NCBI RefSeq assembly: GCF_019703515.2
Contig: NC_059393.1
Span: 13,908,501 to 13,972,500 of the forward strand
Source of the DNA: Myxocyprinus asiaticus
Taxonomy: Eukaryota > Chordata > Actinopteri > Cypriniformes > Catostomidae
Length of the DNA stretch: 64,000 bases
Direction of reading: 5' to 3'
Translations under genes and position numbers: made by a program
The notes under the pieces: generated by a model
Told to the model about the DNA's origin: nothing
The model's database searches: none
Seen by the model: the letters and a program-made list of their open reading frames with translations, nothing else
In this document: piece after piece, positions 12,425 to 24,700 of the stretch
How positions within the stretch are numbered: position 1 is the first letter of the stretch
How the letters are laid out: each line of letters opens with the position of its first letter

Positions 12425-13253
12425 AGCATGCACAAGTTGACATCCCTCTCTAACCAGGGCAGCAAGAAGCCACTCAAAATTCCATCATAACAAATCACAA
12501 AGTTAAAAATTAAGCACTGTTTTGGAACTTTTCCATATAGTTCAGAAGTCTACTGGACTTCAGCATTCCTATTTTTTTGTTGTCATGATCATTGCATCAC
12601 TTCTGAGTACTTGGGTAGTTGTGCCCAATCCTAGTGTGTTTATACATGGTTTAAGTTCTGGAATTGTTACTACATATGTCTTTGTGTGTGAGCTAAAGAT
12701 AGAGAGAATTCGTGTACCTATGTCCATGTGTATGTTGGAGTATGTGGCACTGCCCTTTGCCCTCTCTGGGTCAATAGAGTGTCTGGGCAGTTAAGGTCAG
12801 CTGCACTGAGGCGATTTGCCCTCCTCCACCAAGGAAAGAAGGATCTGATTACAGGGCTGGGGAGGGGGCGTTGGGTCGTGTGTAATCCCTGTCTCCCCCT
12901 TCTTTACTGGCATGGGAAAGACACGACTGAGTCTGGCTTTGTCTGGGGTGAAGGGGCCCCAGCTTTCAACCTAAACAACTGCTCAAATCTATGACAAGAC
13001 TTTCTACCCGTGTGTATTTTAACTCAGTTGTTGCGCCGAACTTCGCTTGGTCTTTTCGTTGTGCTCTAAAGGCATTTGTTAAAGATGCTTGTTGTTTGTT
13101 TGCTTGACTGGTCAATGATGTATCAAATATCTGGACAAAGAAAAATGAAAGTATCTGAATGTTTTGTTATAGGTTTATTCATGCCTATTCATTTATTTAG
13201 TTGATATTTAAAATCAAAACTTTATGACCAGGTTCTGTGTGTTTCTCTTTTAG

Positions 13254-13343
13254 AGCGCAGCGGCAGCTCCCAGTCCTGTGATGGGCAACATGCCACCCAA
13301 CGACGGCATGCCAGGTGGACCCATGCCTCCCGGCTTCTTTCAA
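13254..13343 (+). CDS. ssbp4: ssbp4 exon W1
   Basis: A 90-nt phase 0-0 exon after the acceptor at 13251-13253 (tag), with donor gtatga from 13344. It encodes [20 protein letters not shown] followed by a Gly/Pro stretch ending GFFQ. This matches the family segment directly after the N-terminal LisH and conserved region, so at least one more coding exon must lie 5' of it. Confidence 0.9.
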
Positions 13344-16300
13344 GTATGAGCTGCTCTCTCTTTTCTCCCCCACCTTCCTGTTCAACCTCCTCCTTAAACC
13401 GTGTGTGTTAAGCTTTTACCATTTTCTGTCCCTTACCCCTCCCCTCCTTTCTCTAACCCCCTTTAGTTCTTCTAATCCCCGTCCAGATGTTTCTTCCCCG
13501 ATATCTCTCCCTCTCCGTATTTCCATTCATTTCCATGTTGTGTGTCTAAATTAGTAGTTCAGTACAGTAGCAATGCTCACTGACACAAACGGAGAGTTGT
13601 GGACCCTGATCACAGATCAGTACAAAAGCCTCGACATTTTAATCCTAAAGGCCTGTAGAGCATAACCCCCCCCCCGCCCCAGAGTCAAGGTGCCACTGGG
13701 AGTTTCTCTGCTATAGTGATCTTTATTGAGCTAATTATAGGCAGATGAAAGCTAGTCACCTTTCTAAACAAACAAACAAACACTGAAAGACAAATTCAGC
13801 TAAATTGTCTGTCACACATTACTTTTGCATAAACTTGGGTTCAAATTCAATAGGCCACTTGCTGCACTAGTGTATAAAAATAATGATTTTCTGTTTTAAT
13901 GAAAGAAAGACAGATGGGTCAAGATTAAAAAATAAAATCTATAACACATTATTGTAAACTGACAATATGTCCTACAAATAACATCTCTGCATTCACACTT
14001 TGTATTATTATATGCAGCTCTTTAAATATTTTTTAATGTTAATTATATAAATCATCTTTTGTCAAACTTGCTTAGGACAGAATATTAGATTGAACATTTA
14101 GTAGAATTGCAGATAGGGTGGCAGACAGATTATCTAATGGAGTAGACAGAACATTTAGTAGAACATCAGAGCTGCAGATAGAACGTCTAGTATAATTAAA
14201 GATAGGGTACCAGATAGAGGTAACAGAAAAGATAGAACATTTAGTAGAACATCAGATAGAGTGGCATATAGAGCATCAGACTAGATAGAAGATCTAGTAG
14301 AACATCATATAGAGTGGCAGACAGATCATCTGATAGAGCAGATAAAACATTTAGTAGAACAGCATACAGAGCATCAGACTAGATAGAACATCTAGTAGAA
14401 TTTTAGTCTTTAATCTAGTTGAACATCAGATATGGTGGCAGATAGAACATTCAGTAGAACATTAGATAGAGCGGCACATAGAGTATCAGACTAGAATTAA
14501 CATATACTCAAACATCATATAGAGTAGATAGAACATTAGTTGAATTTCAAATAGGTGGCAGAGCACCAGAGCAGTTAGAACATTAAGTAGAACATTAGAT
14601 AAAGTAGATAGAACATCTAGTAGAATTTCATATTGTGTGGCATACAGAGTATCTGATAGAGCAGATAGAACATTTATAGAGCGGCACATAGTGCATCAGA
14701 CTAAAATGAACAGAGTAGAACAGACAGAGTAGATGGAACATTAGAATTTTAAATAGGGTGGCAGAGTAACAGAGTAGGTGGAACATTTAGTACAAGATCA
14801 GAGAGCATCAGACTAGACAGAACATCTTATAGAATTTCAGATAGGGTGGCAGACAGAGTATCTGATAGAGCAAATAGAACATTTAGTAGAACATCAAATA
14901 GAGTGGCACATAGAGCATCAGACTTGAATTAACATGTAGTATAACATCAGAATAGTAGATGGAACATAAGCATAATTTCAAATAGGGTAGGGTGGCAGAG
15001 TAACAAATCAGATAGAACAGTTAGTAGAACATCTGATAGAGCGGCACATAGAGCATCAAACTAGAATGAACATATAACAAAACATCAGATCGAGCAGATA
15101 GAACGTTAGTATAACTTAAAATAGGATGGCAGTGTAACAGAACAGATAGATAATTTAGTAGAGCAGCAGATAGAGCATCAGATTAGATGGAACATTTAGT
15201 AGAATTTCAGATAGGGCGGCAGATAGAGCATCAGAGTAGAGGATCTTGCAGATCATCAGATAAAAGATCAGGTAGTGTAGCAGATAAAATAATAGACTCA
15301 GAATGTAGTGGATTATCAGATGTAGCATCTGATAAAATGACACATAGAGCATCAGTTAAAGCGTCCCATAAAGTAGCAGACTCTGAAATATGCATCAGGT
15401 AGAGCGTCACATAGATTGGCACATAGAACAGAGACATGGTCTCCGAGTCGAGGAGGAGAGTGTTAATGTTGCATGAGCTGTGTTCAGAGCAGGGAGCAAT
15501 CTGACTGTTGCATGAGTGACATTGCGTTCTATAAATAGCGCCTGTGTGTATAAGAGCGAGAGAAAGAGAGAGAGAACTAAGAAAGGGAGGAAGAGGGAGG
15601 ACTTTGTGCTCCACTGCAGTAATTCCTTCATGGTAGCAGCCCAGGGCATGGCAGAAGAGAGGCATGGAGAGAATGAGGAAAGAAAATGAAAGAATGGAAG
15701 AGGAAGGAAGAGAGGGTTGGCAATGAGGCAACAATTGCAAAAAGACTGGCTCCTCCAGGCCCACGTCCCTTGCATGTACGCTCCCCGCTTCTCCGCAAGC
15801 AGTTGCTGTGGTCTGGTGACACCAATTATATCTTGGCATATATCCTAGTGGCCACTATATCACACTTTCACACCTCTCAAGAGCTAACTACCGCTCCCTC
15901 CTACTCGTGCCGGCTTCGGCTGCTGGACACAGTTGTGCTAATAATTGGGAGCTGCTCTATTTGTATCTGTTTTTAATACAAGTGGAGATTGCGGTTGGAA
16001 CAGGTTATGATCTGTGCGGAGTTAGAAAGGAAATATTTGTACATAGGCGATTGTTTGGTTCTTTCCTTATCGTTTCCATATGCCTCCTTTTGTCTTTTTA
16101 TTCCTTTTTTTTTCATGGTTTGCTATGATTACGTTTTGGTTTAAAAAACGTAGCAAAGTGAGCAGTACGTTATAGCTATTCTGCGATCACTGTTGCGGCA
16201 GTTGACTAAAAAAAAAATGTGGTAGTGGAACCCAATCCCGCTTGCTTGTGCATATGTTTGTGTCTCCAGCGCACAGATGCAGCGGTGATAATTAGCACAG

Positions 16301-19300
16301 GTGACCTCGGTAGCTGCCGTGTGATAGGTGTGGTCCTGCGAGAGAGGGATGGAGGTGAAGAGGGCTAAACCTTCCCGTACACCCCCCTCCCTCTAGGCAC
16401 TCCTAATCTGTACCTTGCAGGCCCAGACGCCCAGCCACCTCCTGCAGAGAAAGGAGGAGGAGAGTTTAGGGAGAGAAACACAAAGCTTGTGTGCTGGCGT
16501 CTGGCCCGGATCTGCAAATATTTTTATTATTATATTTTCAATAACCCCCATTGCATGGGTCGACTTGTTCAAAGATTTTCACGCGAAACTCCACCGCACC
16601 AGCTCCTCTTGGGAGGACACACAAGTGAGAGAGCAAGGTAGGGAGGGAGCAAAGTCGAGGAGTGAGAAAAAAAAGAGAATTTCAAGTTTGGCTGGAAACA
16701 TCTGAAATGGATGGGTTTGTTTTGAGGGAAGAAGGTGGGAGAATTTCATCAGCCGTTCTTCCACAAAAACCCATTGAATGCCAACTGAATTCGTAGAGAA
16801 CAGAAAGACTGGCAGAGACTCCAGAGAGTGAGAGTTCCATCAAGGTTAAAAGAACTGGAGGATGTTGCTCAGACTTGTGAGGTACAGGAGTCTTGGGACA
16901 TAAAGGTGTCCAACACTGTACAGTGTTGTATTCCTGTTGACGTAGACTCCATGGACAGCTTTAACCCAAGTCAGTTTCCATATGATTTATATTTCTAATT
17001 AGTTTTTTTATGTTAATGTAACAGTAGCCATGGTTTGGACTAACCAGTTCTTGTTCAGAATTTGGTTACAAAAAAATACCGGAACTGTATGATTTTTGAG
17101 ACGTTTGGTTCCGTTCACAGTTCTTGAGTTAGCGTTCTTCTACCTCTGCGAACGGAACGCCATACTAAAATATTCTTACATCTATTTTAGTGACACTGCA
17201 TGCTGCAACACTATTTAGTGTTGGCACATGTAACACAGATATACAACATGTAACCAGTCAAGTCTTATTTTTGAACAAATTACTCTTATTAGCTGGTTCT
17301 TTGTAATGAGTCAATCAAAAAGACCTGCAAATCAGTCTTGATCTCACAAGGTAAAATAAACCGAGATCTGTTACTGTGTTATGAGTACTTCAGGCTCATG
17401 AGACTTTACTGATTGCTAAGATACACACTTCAGAGTTTAGATTAAATAAATTGTACTTCAATTAAATAATATATTAAAATTTCTAACCAAAAATAGCATT
17501 TTTTGTGTTCAACATTATTGTACTGAAAGAGACGTTCATAGAATTTTTAAAGAACTGGAACCGGTAAATGGAATTCCAATCGGAACTTGAATCATTAAAT
17601 TCCTTTATGCTGCATTCACGTTGTGTCGGAATTACTGTAATTACGAGATGACAACTCTGATCTGTTAACACCCTCGGACTGAGAAATTATTAGTTTCTAT
17701 GGCAAACGCTCATAACTAAGCCTGTCGCGATTATTAAATAACTGTCTATCACAGTTTGATATTTGAGATAACCACGATTATTAGCCATCTAATTCCAATC
17801 ACATTTTAATGCCCAAATAAGGGCATTTTAAGCGAATATACTGTATAAATGCCATGAACGGCGCGTTTGTGTGTCATTCAGTTGAACTCCGAGTCCAAGC
17901 GTCACTGAGCCGCACCACGGATGTCAACCAGCTCTTGTACGGAAGAGTGCGTGACACGCTACTCAAGCGCTCTGATGCGTGCTCTGTCAGCAGAGACTTG
18001 CTATTATTTTTAATAAAAAAATATAATACAACAATGTAAATGTAAAATTGACCAAAACTAAAGCTGACCAAAAAGAGACATATTTTAAGTATTTAGAAAT
18101 ATTTTTATATTTAAAACATTTTTCATGTTATTCATAAGTTTTTAAAATCCCTTTTTTATTATTTATATATTTCAAGTTAAATATGAAAAATGACTTCTTA
18201 AGGTGTATGAAGCACACATGCAGGGGAAAAAAGCACACCTTAAGAAATATGACAGTTTTTATGACAATTAATCCTGAAAGCCCTTAAATAGACAATTAAT
18301 CGTCATAATTGCAATTATTTGTTTGACAATTAAGCCAAATTTCATAATCGTGGCAGCCCTACTTATAATGCCACGTCACGGATGTCAAGTCGGAGCTTAG
18401 AATTCCGAGTTCACAACTTTACAACTTACAAGATGGAATCTCGCAATTACAGTAATTCCGACATGACTTCAGTGCACCATTAGGCTATGTCCACACTAAT
18501 ACTTTTTCGTTTGAAAATGCACTAAGTTCACTACGTTTACGCCTGTCATCCACAATGGACCAGCGTTTTCCTCCACCGAAATGGAGTGTTTTGAAAACTC
18601 GCTCCATTACAACATACTTTTCTACAGGAAATAACTACATGAAAGGATTTGGTTTAGTGTGACTTCCTTGTTTGCATAATTTGGGGCGAATTCCAATCGA
18701 AAGTGATCATCCCTATGCCCTACTCACTCTGAAGGACAGAGGTGTTGATGTGGGCACTCTGAAGGCAACATGGCATTACAGTATGGATGTATCCTTTGCT
18801 AACAGACTTGTAAAAGGGCCCTTCATAAAAAAATTATTTTCTAACTTCTGTTTGGGATGACCCTTCAAGGGGCGTCCCCTTCCCAAAGTGCGTTTTGGAA
18901 AACGGCCTTGGAATCCTTTCAGAGATCCAAGTACCATTTGGGGTCACACAAGCTTAGCAGTATATTAAAGGGGTAGTTCACCCCAAAATTCCCCCAAAAG
19001 TTTTGCTCCAAACATGACTTTCTGTCTAACATGGAACACGAAAAAAGCTGTTAAGGAGAATGACAACCCAGTCACCATTCACTTTCATTGAATTTTTGGG
19101 TGAGCTATCCCTTCAAGTATGTTGAGATTGTTAAAAAATTTGACAACTTAAGCTATTTTTTTGATGAAATCTAGATCCTGTTCAGTATGTCTTGTAGGAT
19201 TTATCGTTATGAGTGACAAATATTATGACAACTGCACTTTTGCACAAAACTCTGAATAATTACTTCCAAAACTAAGAAAAACCATCCCTCCACCCTTCAC

Positions 19301-21685
19301 CTTCAGTAACATGTATTTCTCAATTTCTGTGCCGTTTGCCAAAGAAACGGTCAAAAAAATTTTATGTACTCAGACATAACAATGAAAGTGTTGCTGCTCC
19401 ATTCTCCATGCTTTGTTTTGCTTGGTGCTTTGTGTCCCGGCAGTCTCTTGGCAGCAGCTACACACTGCCCCCTTTTGGTCAGGAAGCATCCTTGCAACAC
19501 TTGGACTCCGTGATTTTGCTGTCCTCCATGCCACTGTCCCGCTAGGAATACTATGTGCTGTTCCCTTTCTCGGCAGGAGGGGCTTCTCTTGATGGGCTTG
19601 TAGTTCTGTGCCAAGCCGTTATCTCCTTAGCTGGGTAGAAAATGATTTCATTAATTGCTTCATTTAACAGCCCCCCCCCCCTTTACCCAAGACACATACA
19701 CACACACACACAATCCTGCCCAAGTTGTTCCTCCGTCACTCTAAAGGGATGCATAGCGGGAACATGCTTCTCTGTAAAGGCCATATGCCTCTCCCACTTA
19801 CCCATAATGGGCTTCATTGAGAGAAATAAAGGGAGGCCTCATGGTGGAGCTCTGTTATAGGGTAGTAATCAGAGGATGAGAAGCCTTTTGCGGGGGGAAA
19901 AGATGTCGAATAGGCATGAAAATTATCAAAGACCATCAGCTGTTCTTGGTTAACAGTATGATGTAATGTGACTGCACAGTGCAGTACTAAATAAATGTAG
20001 GGTCCATGTAGTACATGTACATTGAACATTGTATCTTGATATGTGTGACTAATTTACCTGCTTCTGTACATTTATTTTTTTAGTGTCTCATTGTCCTGTC
20101 TTTTTCCTATCTCTTTATCAGGGCCCGCCCGGATCACAACCATCCCCACATGCACAGCCTCCTCCACACAACCCCAACAACCCCATGATGGGTCCACATG
20201 GCCAGGTAAGACCACAGCCCCTTGTTTTCCTGCTCTAACTTCTTCTTTGTCATCACACTTTTGGAATAGACACATGTTGTTGTTGTTTTGGCTAGGCACC
20301 AAGTGCTGGTTATAAGACCAGGATATTAAAGTTTACATCACAGGGGAGCACCTGTGGCATACATCTGGCAAACCTGTATCTCACTCACCCTTTCTCTCCT
20401 TATCCCTTCATTCTTTCTTTCTTTCGTTCTTGTTTTCTTTCCTGTTTTCTTCCTTTCGCACTCTTTCACTTTCTTTCATACTTTCCTGCACCGCCTTTCA
20501 TGTTTTCTTTCTTGCACACCTTCTGTCACACTTCGCATTTTCTTTCGAACGTTCACACCTTCTTTAACATTTCATTTTCACTTTTTTGTTTGCACTTCCA
20601 CGCACTTTCGCACTTTTAATTTACACTCTTTTGCACTTTGTTTAGGACGTTCTTTAACCCTTTCTTTTGCACTTTCATTCTTTCTTTGCCTTTTGCATTT
20701 TCAAAAAAAATTTCTTGCACACTTTCACACTTCACATTTTCTTTCACACCTTATTTAACCTTTTGCTCACCCTTTTTGCACGGTCTTTAACTTTTTTGTT
20801 TGCACTTCCACGCACTTTTAATTTACACTCTTGCACTTTTTTAGCACGTTCTTTCGCACTTTCTTTCACACTTTCATTCTTTCTTTCCTTCTTGCACATT
20901 CACGTTTTCTTTCTTGCACACGCATTTCATGCTTTCACACCTTATTTAACATTTCGTTCACACTTTTTGCACGGTCTTTCACTTTTTTTGCACTTTCACA
21001 CACTTGCACTTTCTTTAGCACCTCCTTTCGCACTCTTTTGCACTTTATTGAGCATTTTCTTTTGTACTTTTTGCATTCTTTCACATTTTTCTTTCAGAAT
21101 TTGTCACTTTTGCACTTTCATTCACACTCTTGCACTTTCTTTCGCACTTATTTTGTACTGCTTATCGAATACTGTGCTGTCTGTACTGTTTACTGACCAC
21201 TATTTTTTGAAAATGTATTATGCAACGATAACCGTTTCAAACAGTAGGAATCTGCATTGTTATCACATGACCTTGCTTCAATTGTCATGCGAAATTTTCA
21301 TGTTTAATTTGCCGAGTAGCGTCCAGTTATCATCTTGGAAACAACAGTGGTTATCTTTGAACTTTTAATCTAGTCTAACTTTTTGGCAGTCAGATCAAGT
21401 AATGTGTCAAGAGAGTATTGAAAATTGAGATAATAAAAATTTAGGCTGATATTACTTCCGGTTCATTCGCCACACTGGAAATGGAAGTTCAGGTCAAACT
21501 GTATTTCATGTAGCTCTGTTGTATACTGCACATTTCAAAATGCTAGTTTATCATGGTAGTATTCTATTCCGAACATATCCTCTTATTTTGCTTCTTGATC
21601 TTCTTCATGGTTTTTCCAGTGTCCTCCCTAGCTAGAGCACAAAGCAGTACATTACCTCATCTGTTCTCTCTAGAAACACACACAC

Positions 21686-21755
<70 letters not shown>

Positions 21756-24700
21756 TCCTAACAGACAGGGACTATGTTCCCGGATAAATAATGCAAGCTG
21801 CGGCCCAGCCTATGAGGAGTGGAGGTTCATCTCTCCCGGACTCAACAGACCCGGTCCCTCCCTGCACCCTGCACTCAGTCCTTCATAGTCCATCAATATC
21901 CTATTAATAATGCAACACACACGCACACACAGATAAATACACACAAACATGCCCACACTTGCATGTACACATCCAGGCATAAACACAGGCAAGCACGCAA
22001 ACACAAATACGCAAACAGCAACACACCCTTCCGTGTACACAAACGTGCTGCAACTTGGACTGAACAAAGACCAACATAGCTGGATTGGACTATTGTGGAA
22101 TCACTTCTCCACCACATCTACAACTACTGTACCCGTCATCCTCCAAATAGTGGCTCTGATTGTGTACTGAAGCGTGTTTGTTGTTGTCTCGCATTTTACA
22201 GGTCCATTCCTTGTATTCACACTAAATATATGTGTGTAATCTAAGAATCAAAGGGGTGGTGTGGTATACTGGTTGAAAATCTGGGCTAATATCCAAAGGG
22301 ATGAGCTACAGTATTTACACTATTTACACTGTGTACACTGTGCCCTAACCAGGCAGTAAAGCAACAAGTTCTGAAAGCTACCACTTCTGTGTTATTAAGC
22401 GTAACAGTCTGGTTCCGAAAGTAAAATCTCATATTGTTTTCCATTGTGGAAAATATTTTTAACGATAACTCACAAACCTTAAAAGACAGACCTACCGTGA
22501 GCTCTAATGTTGTTAATCGATGGCAATGAAGCCATCGAAGGTTCTGCTGAATCCATCGGTCCACGTTATCTCGTCTTCCATTTTGATTAGGTTTAAAAAA
22601 CGGAAATCCTTATGAAAAACTACACTACAAATTAAAGTTTGTAATGTTGTGGTTCACTTTGGAGCCTGTGGGTTTGGTTCATGGCCTAAAACTCCTTTAT
22701 GAAGGATTTTATGAAATTCCAATGGAAAAAATGAATGGGAAAAAATACTTCTGGAACCAAAACGACTGAAAAAGTGGACGGGCACTGTTGCGCTCTTTTA
22801 AACATCAAATATGTTCCAATTGGCTGGGAATGTGTGGCTTCACGTGGCATTTTTGATTTTATTGTGAACGGACAAATTACTTGTCGCAGGAACCTTTACT
22901 GTTCCTTTGCTCATCACATTGTGCCTGGTTAAAAAATGGTGTTACCCATCTCTTCGTTTGTCTCTTTCACAACCCCTCTCTTCCCGTCTGGTTTCTCTTC
23001 ACTCTGTCTGTCTTCTTTCTGTATATTCTTGTTTAAAATACAGCACATTTCCACCAAACTCGTCATCTTAGGGAGATCTAGTATTTATGTGGTCCTTCCT
23101 TCAACCTCAAACACAGTGTCTTTTCTGTAGTGTGATTTTGCCCCCTGCTGGTTGCTTTTGTGCCACGCATCATACATCCTGTGCTTCCTTTTCTCCTGGT
23201 TCACATTTGTGAAGTGTCTCTAGACTAATTACTACTGGACTTCTAACAATCTTTAATGCAATCTTCAATTGAGCATTTCCTGTTGAACAAAAAATGTTCT
23301 GTTCATACTCTAAGACACTTTTGGAGCATTACATACAATCATCAACAGACAATTTCTTTTAGGTATGTCAGAGTTCGTCTACATTTGCTGAAAGTCTATT
23401 GAGTCAGCAAATTTATCGGAATGCTTTGCAAAGCACTAGCAGTATTCAGATTTTAGATAAGCTAACTATTTACAGATGTCGCTTAAAATATTGGTACCCT
23501 CGTGTTTTATGTATATAATGCACCATATTTGTTTCATTCATTTCTGTAGTGGAGTGAAACATAAAAACAAAAAAGCAGTGAAAAGAATTGAAATATAATT
23601 TTTGTAGTACTAAAGACATGCTTTTGACTGCCTGTATATGCTTTGCAAAGGTTTGTAGTGGTGCCGCCTTACACTTTGTCTTTTGATTGACAGCTTTTCT
23701 GTTCTCTCCTCATAGCCTTTCATGTCTCCACGGTACCCAGGTGGACCTCGCCCTTCACTCCGCATGCCAAATCAGGTACTGACCCCGCCCCCTCAACCAA
23801 ATGTTTTTTGCAGTTCTTCAGTTTTAGGTATTGCTATTCCTGTTTTCTTAGAACTATGCCTCAGTTTTATAACTCTTTCTCTCTCCCAGCCTCCTGTTGG
23901 AGTCCCAGGGTCACAGCCACTCCTGCCAAACAGTTTGGATCCAACCAGACCGCAAGGTGCAATATCCATTTAAAACCAGGAGACTTTTGTTTTTTCCTAT
24001 TAAGAGTTCTTTGCATTGCTAAAGGACATTTAAAATGACTGTAATTCCTCTACCACATCAGGACATCCAAACATGGGCGGCCCTATGAGGATGAACCCCC
24101 CCAGAGGAATGGGAGGCATGGGCCCACAGGTTGGCTGGCATTCTTGTCAATCAAACTCAGTCATACTTAGATATTGTACATAGTCCAATGTTGATTACAT
24201 GCAGATAATGGTGCAAATGCTTTATTGTAGATTAAGTACAGCTGCTGAATTCTTATGTGTATGAGCTCATTTATATTTGTAGGTACATATTAGTTATAGT
24301 GTTATATATCTCTGTGTTTGTAGAACTACGGCGGTGGAATGAGGCCTCCTCTGAACTCTCTCGGCGGACCTGGAATGCCTGGCATGAACATGTGAGTCTC
24401 TGCCACAGCGTACACACCCACTGTCTATGCTACACTTCACACGTTTACTTAGCTATCTAAATGAGGACATACCATAGACCTCTTCTGTGGTTTATATTAA
24501 AGGCTGGTTATAGTTAACTAATCATATCCCCGACCATTTCTCTCAAATTTAACGTTTGCATTCTTAATAACTTCGGGGGGGGGGGGACGACATTATTTAT
24601 GAATCATTTTTACCTTTGGGACGTCCTAAAGGTAGGTTTTGTCAGATTTAGCTAAGTAATCGCACACATACACATTGATGCTTAACACTTTCTCTCTCTT

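Noticed and set aside
1..13253. Search for the missing SSBP N-terminal exons (LisH region, WWCVFW, CEHSSEAKAFHDY)
   Set aside because: No segment encoding these was seen on the + strand; they are taken to lie upstream of the window. A profile search could overturn this.
15528..15540. TATA-like tctataaatagcg as an internal ssbp4 promoter
   Set aside because: No downstream exon with a start codon and donor connected to the ssbp4 frame could be identified.
14486..15839. Minus-strand open frames of 67, 65 and 202 codons across the satellite and its edge
   Set aside because: Composition follows the tandem repeat (Leu/Tyr/Ser periodic text) and then unrelated intronic sequence; no domain, no splice logic.
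20354..21368. Long overlapping open frames (134, 233 and 121 codons) on the + strand
   Set aside because: They arise from a polypyrimidine repeat with almost no stop-forming combinations; products are only Phe/Leu/Ser/His/Thr and match no domain.
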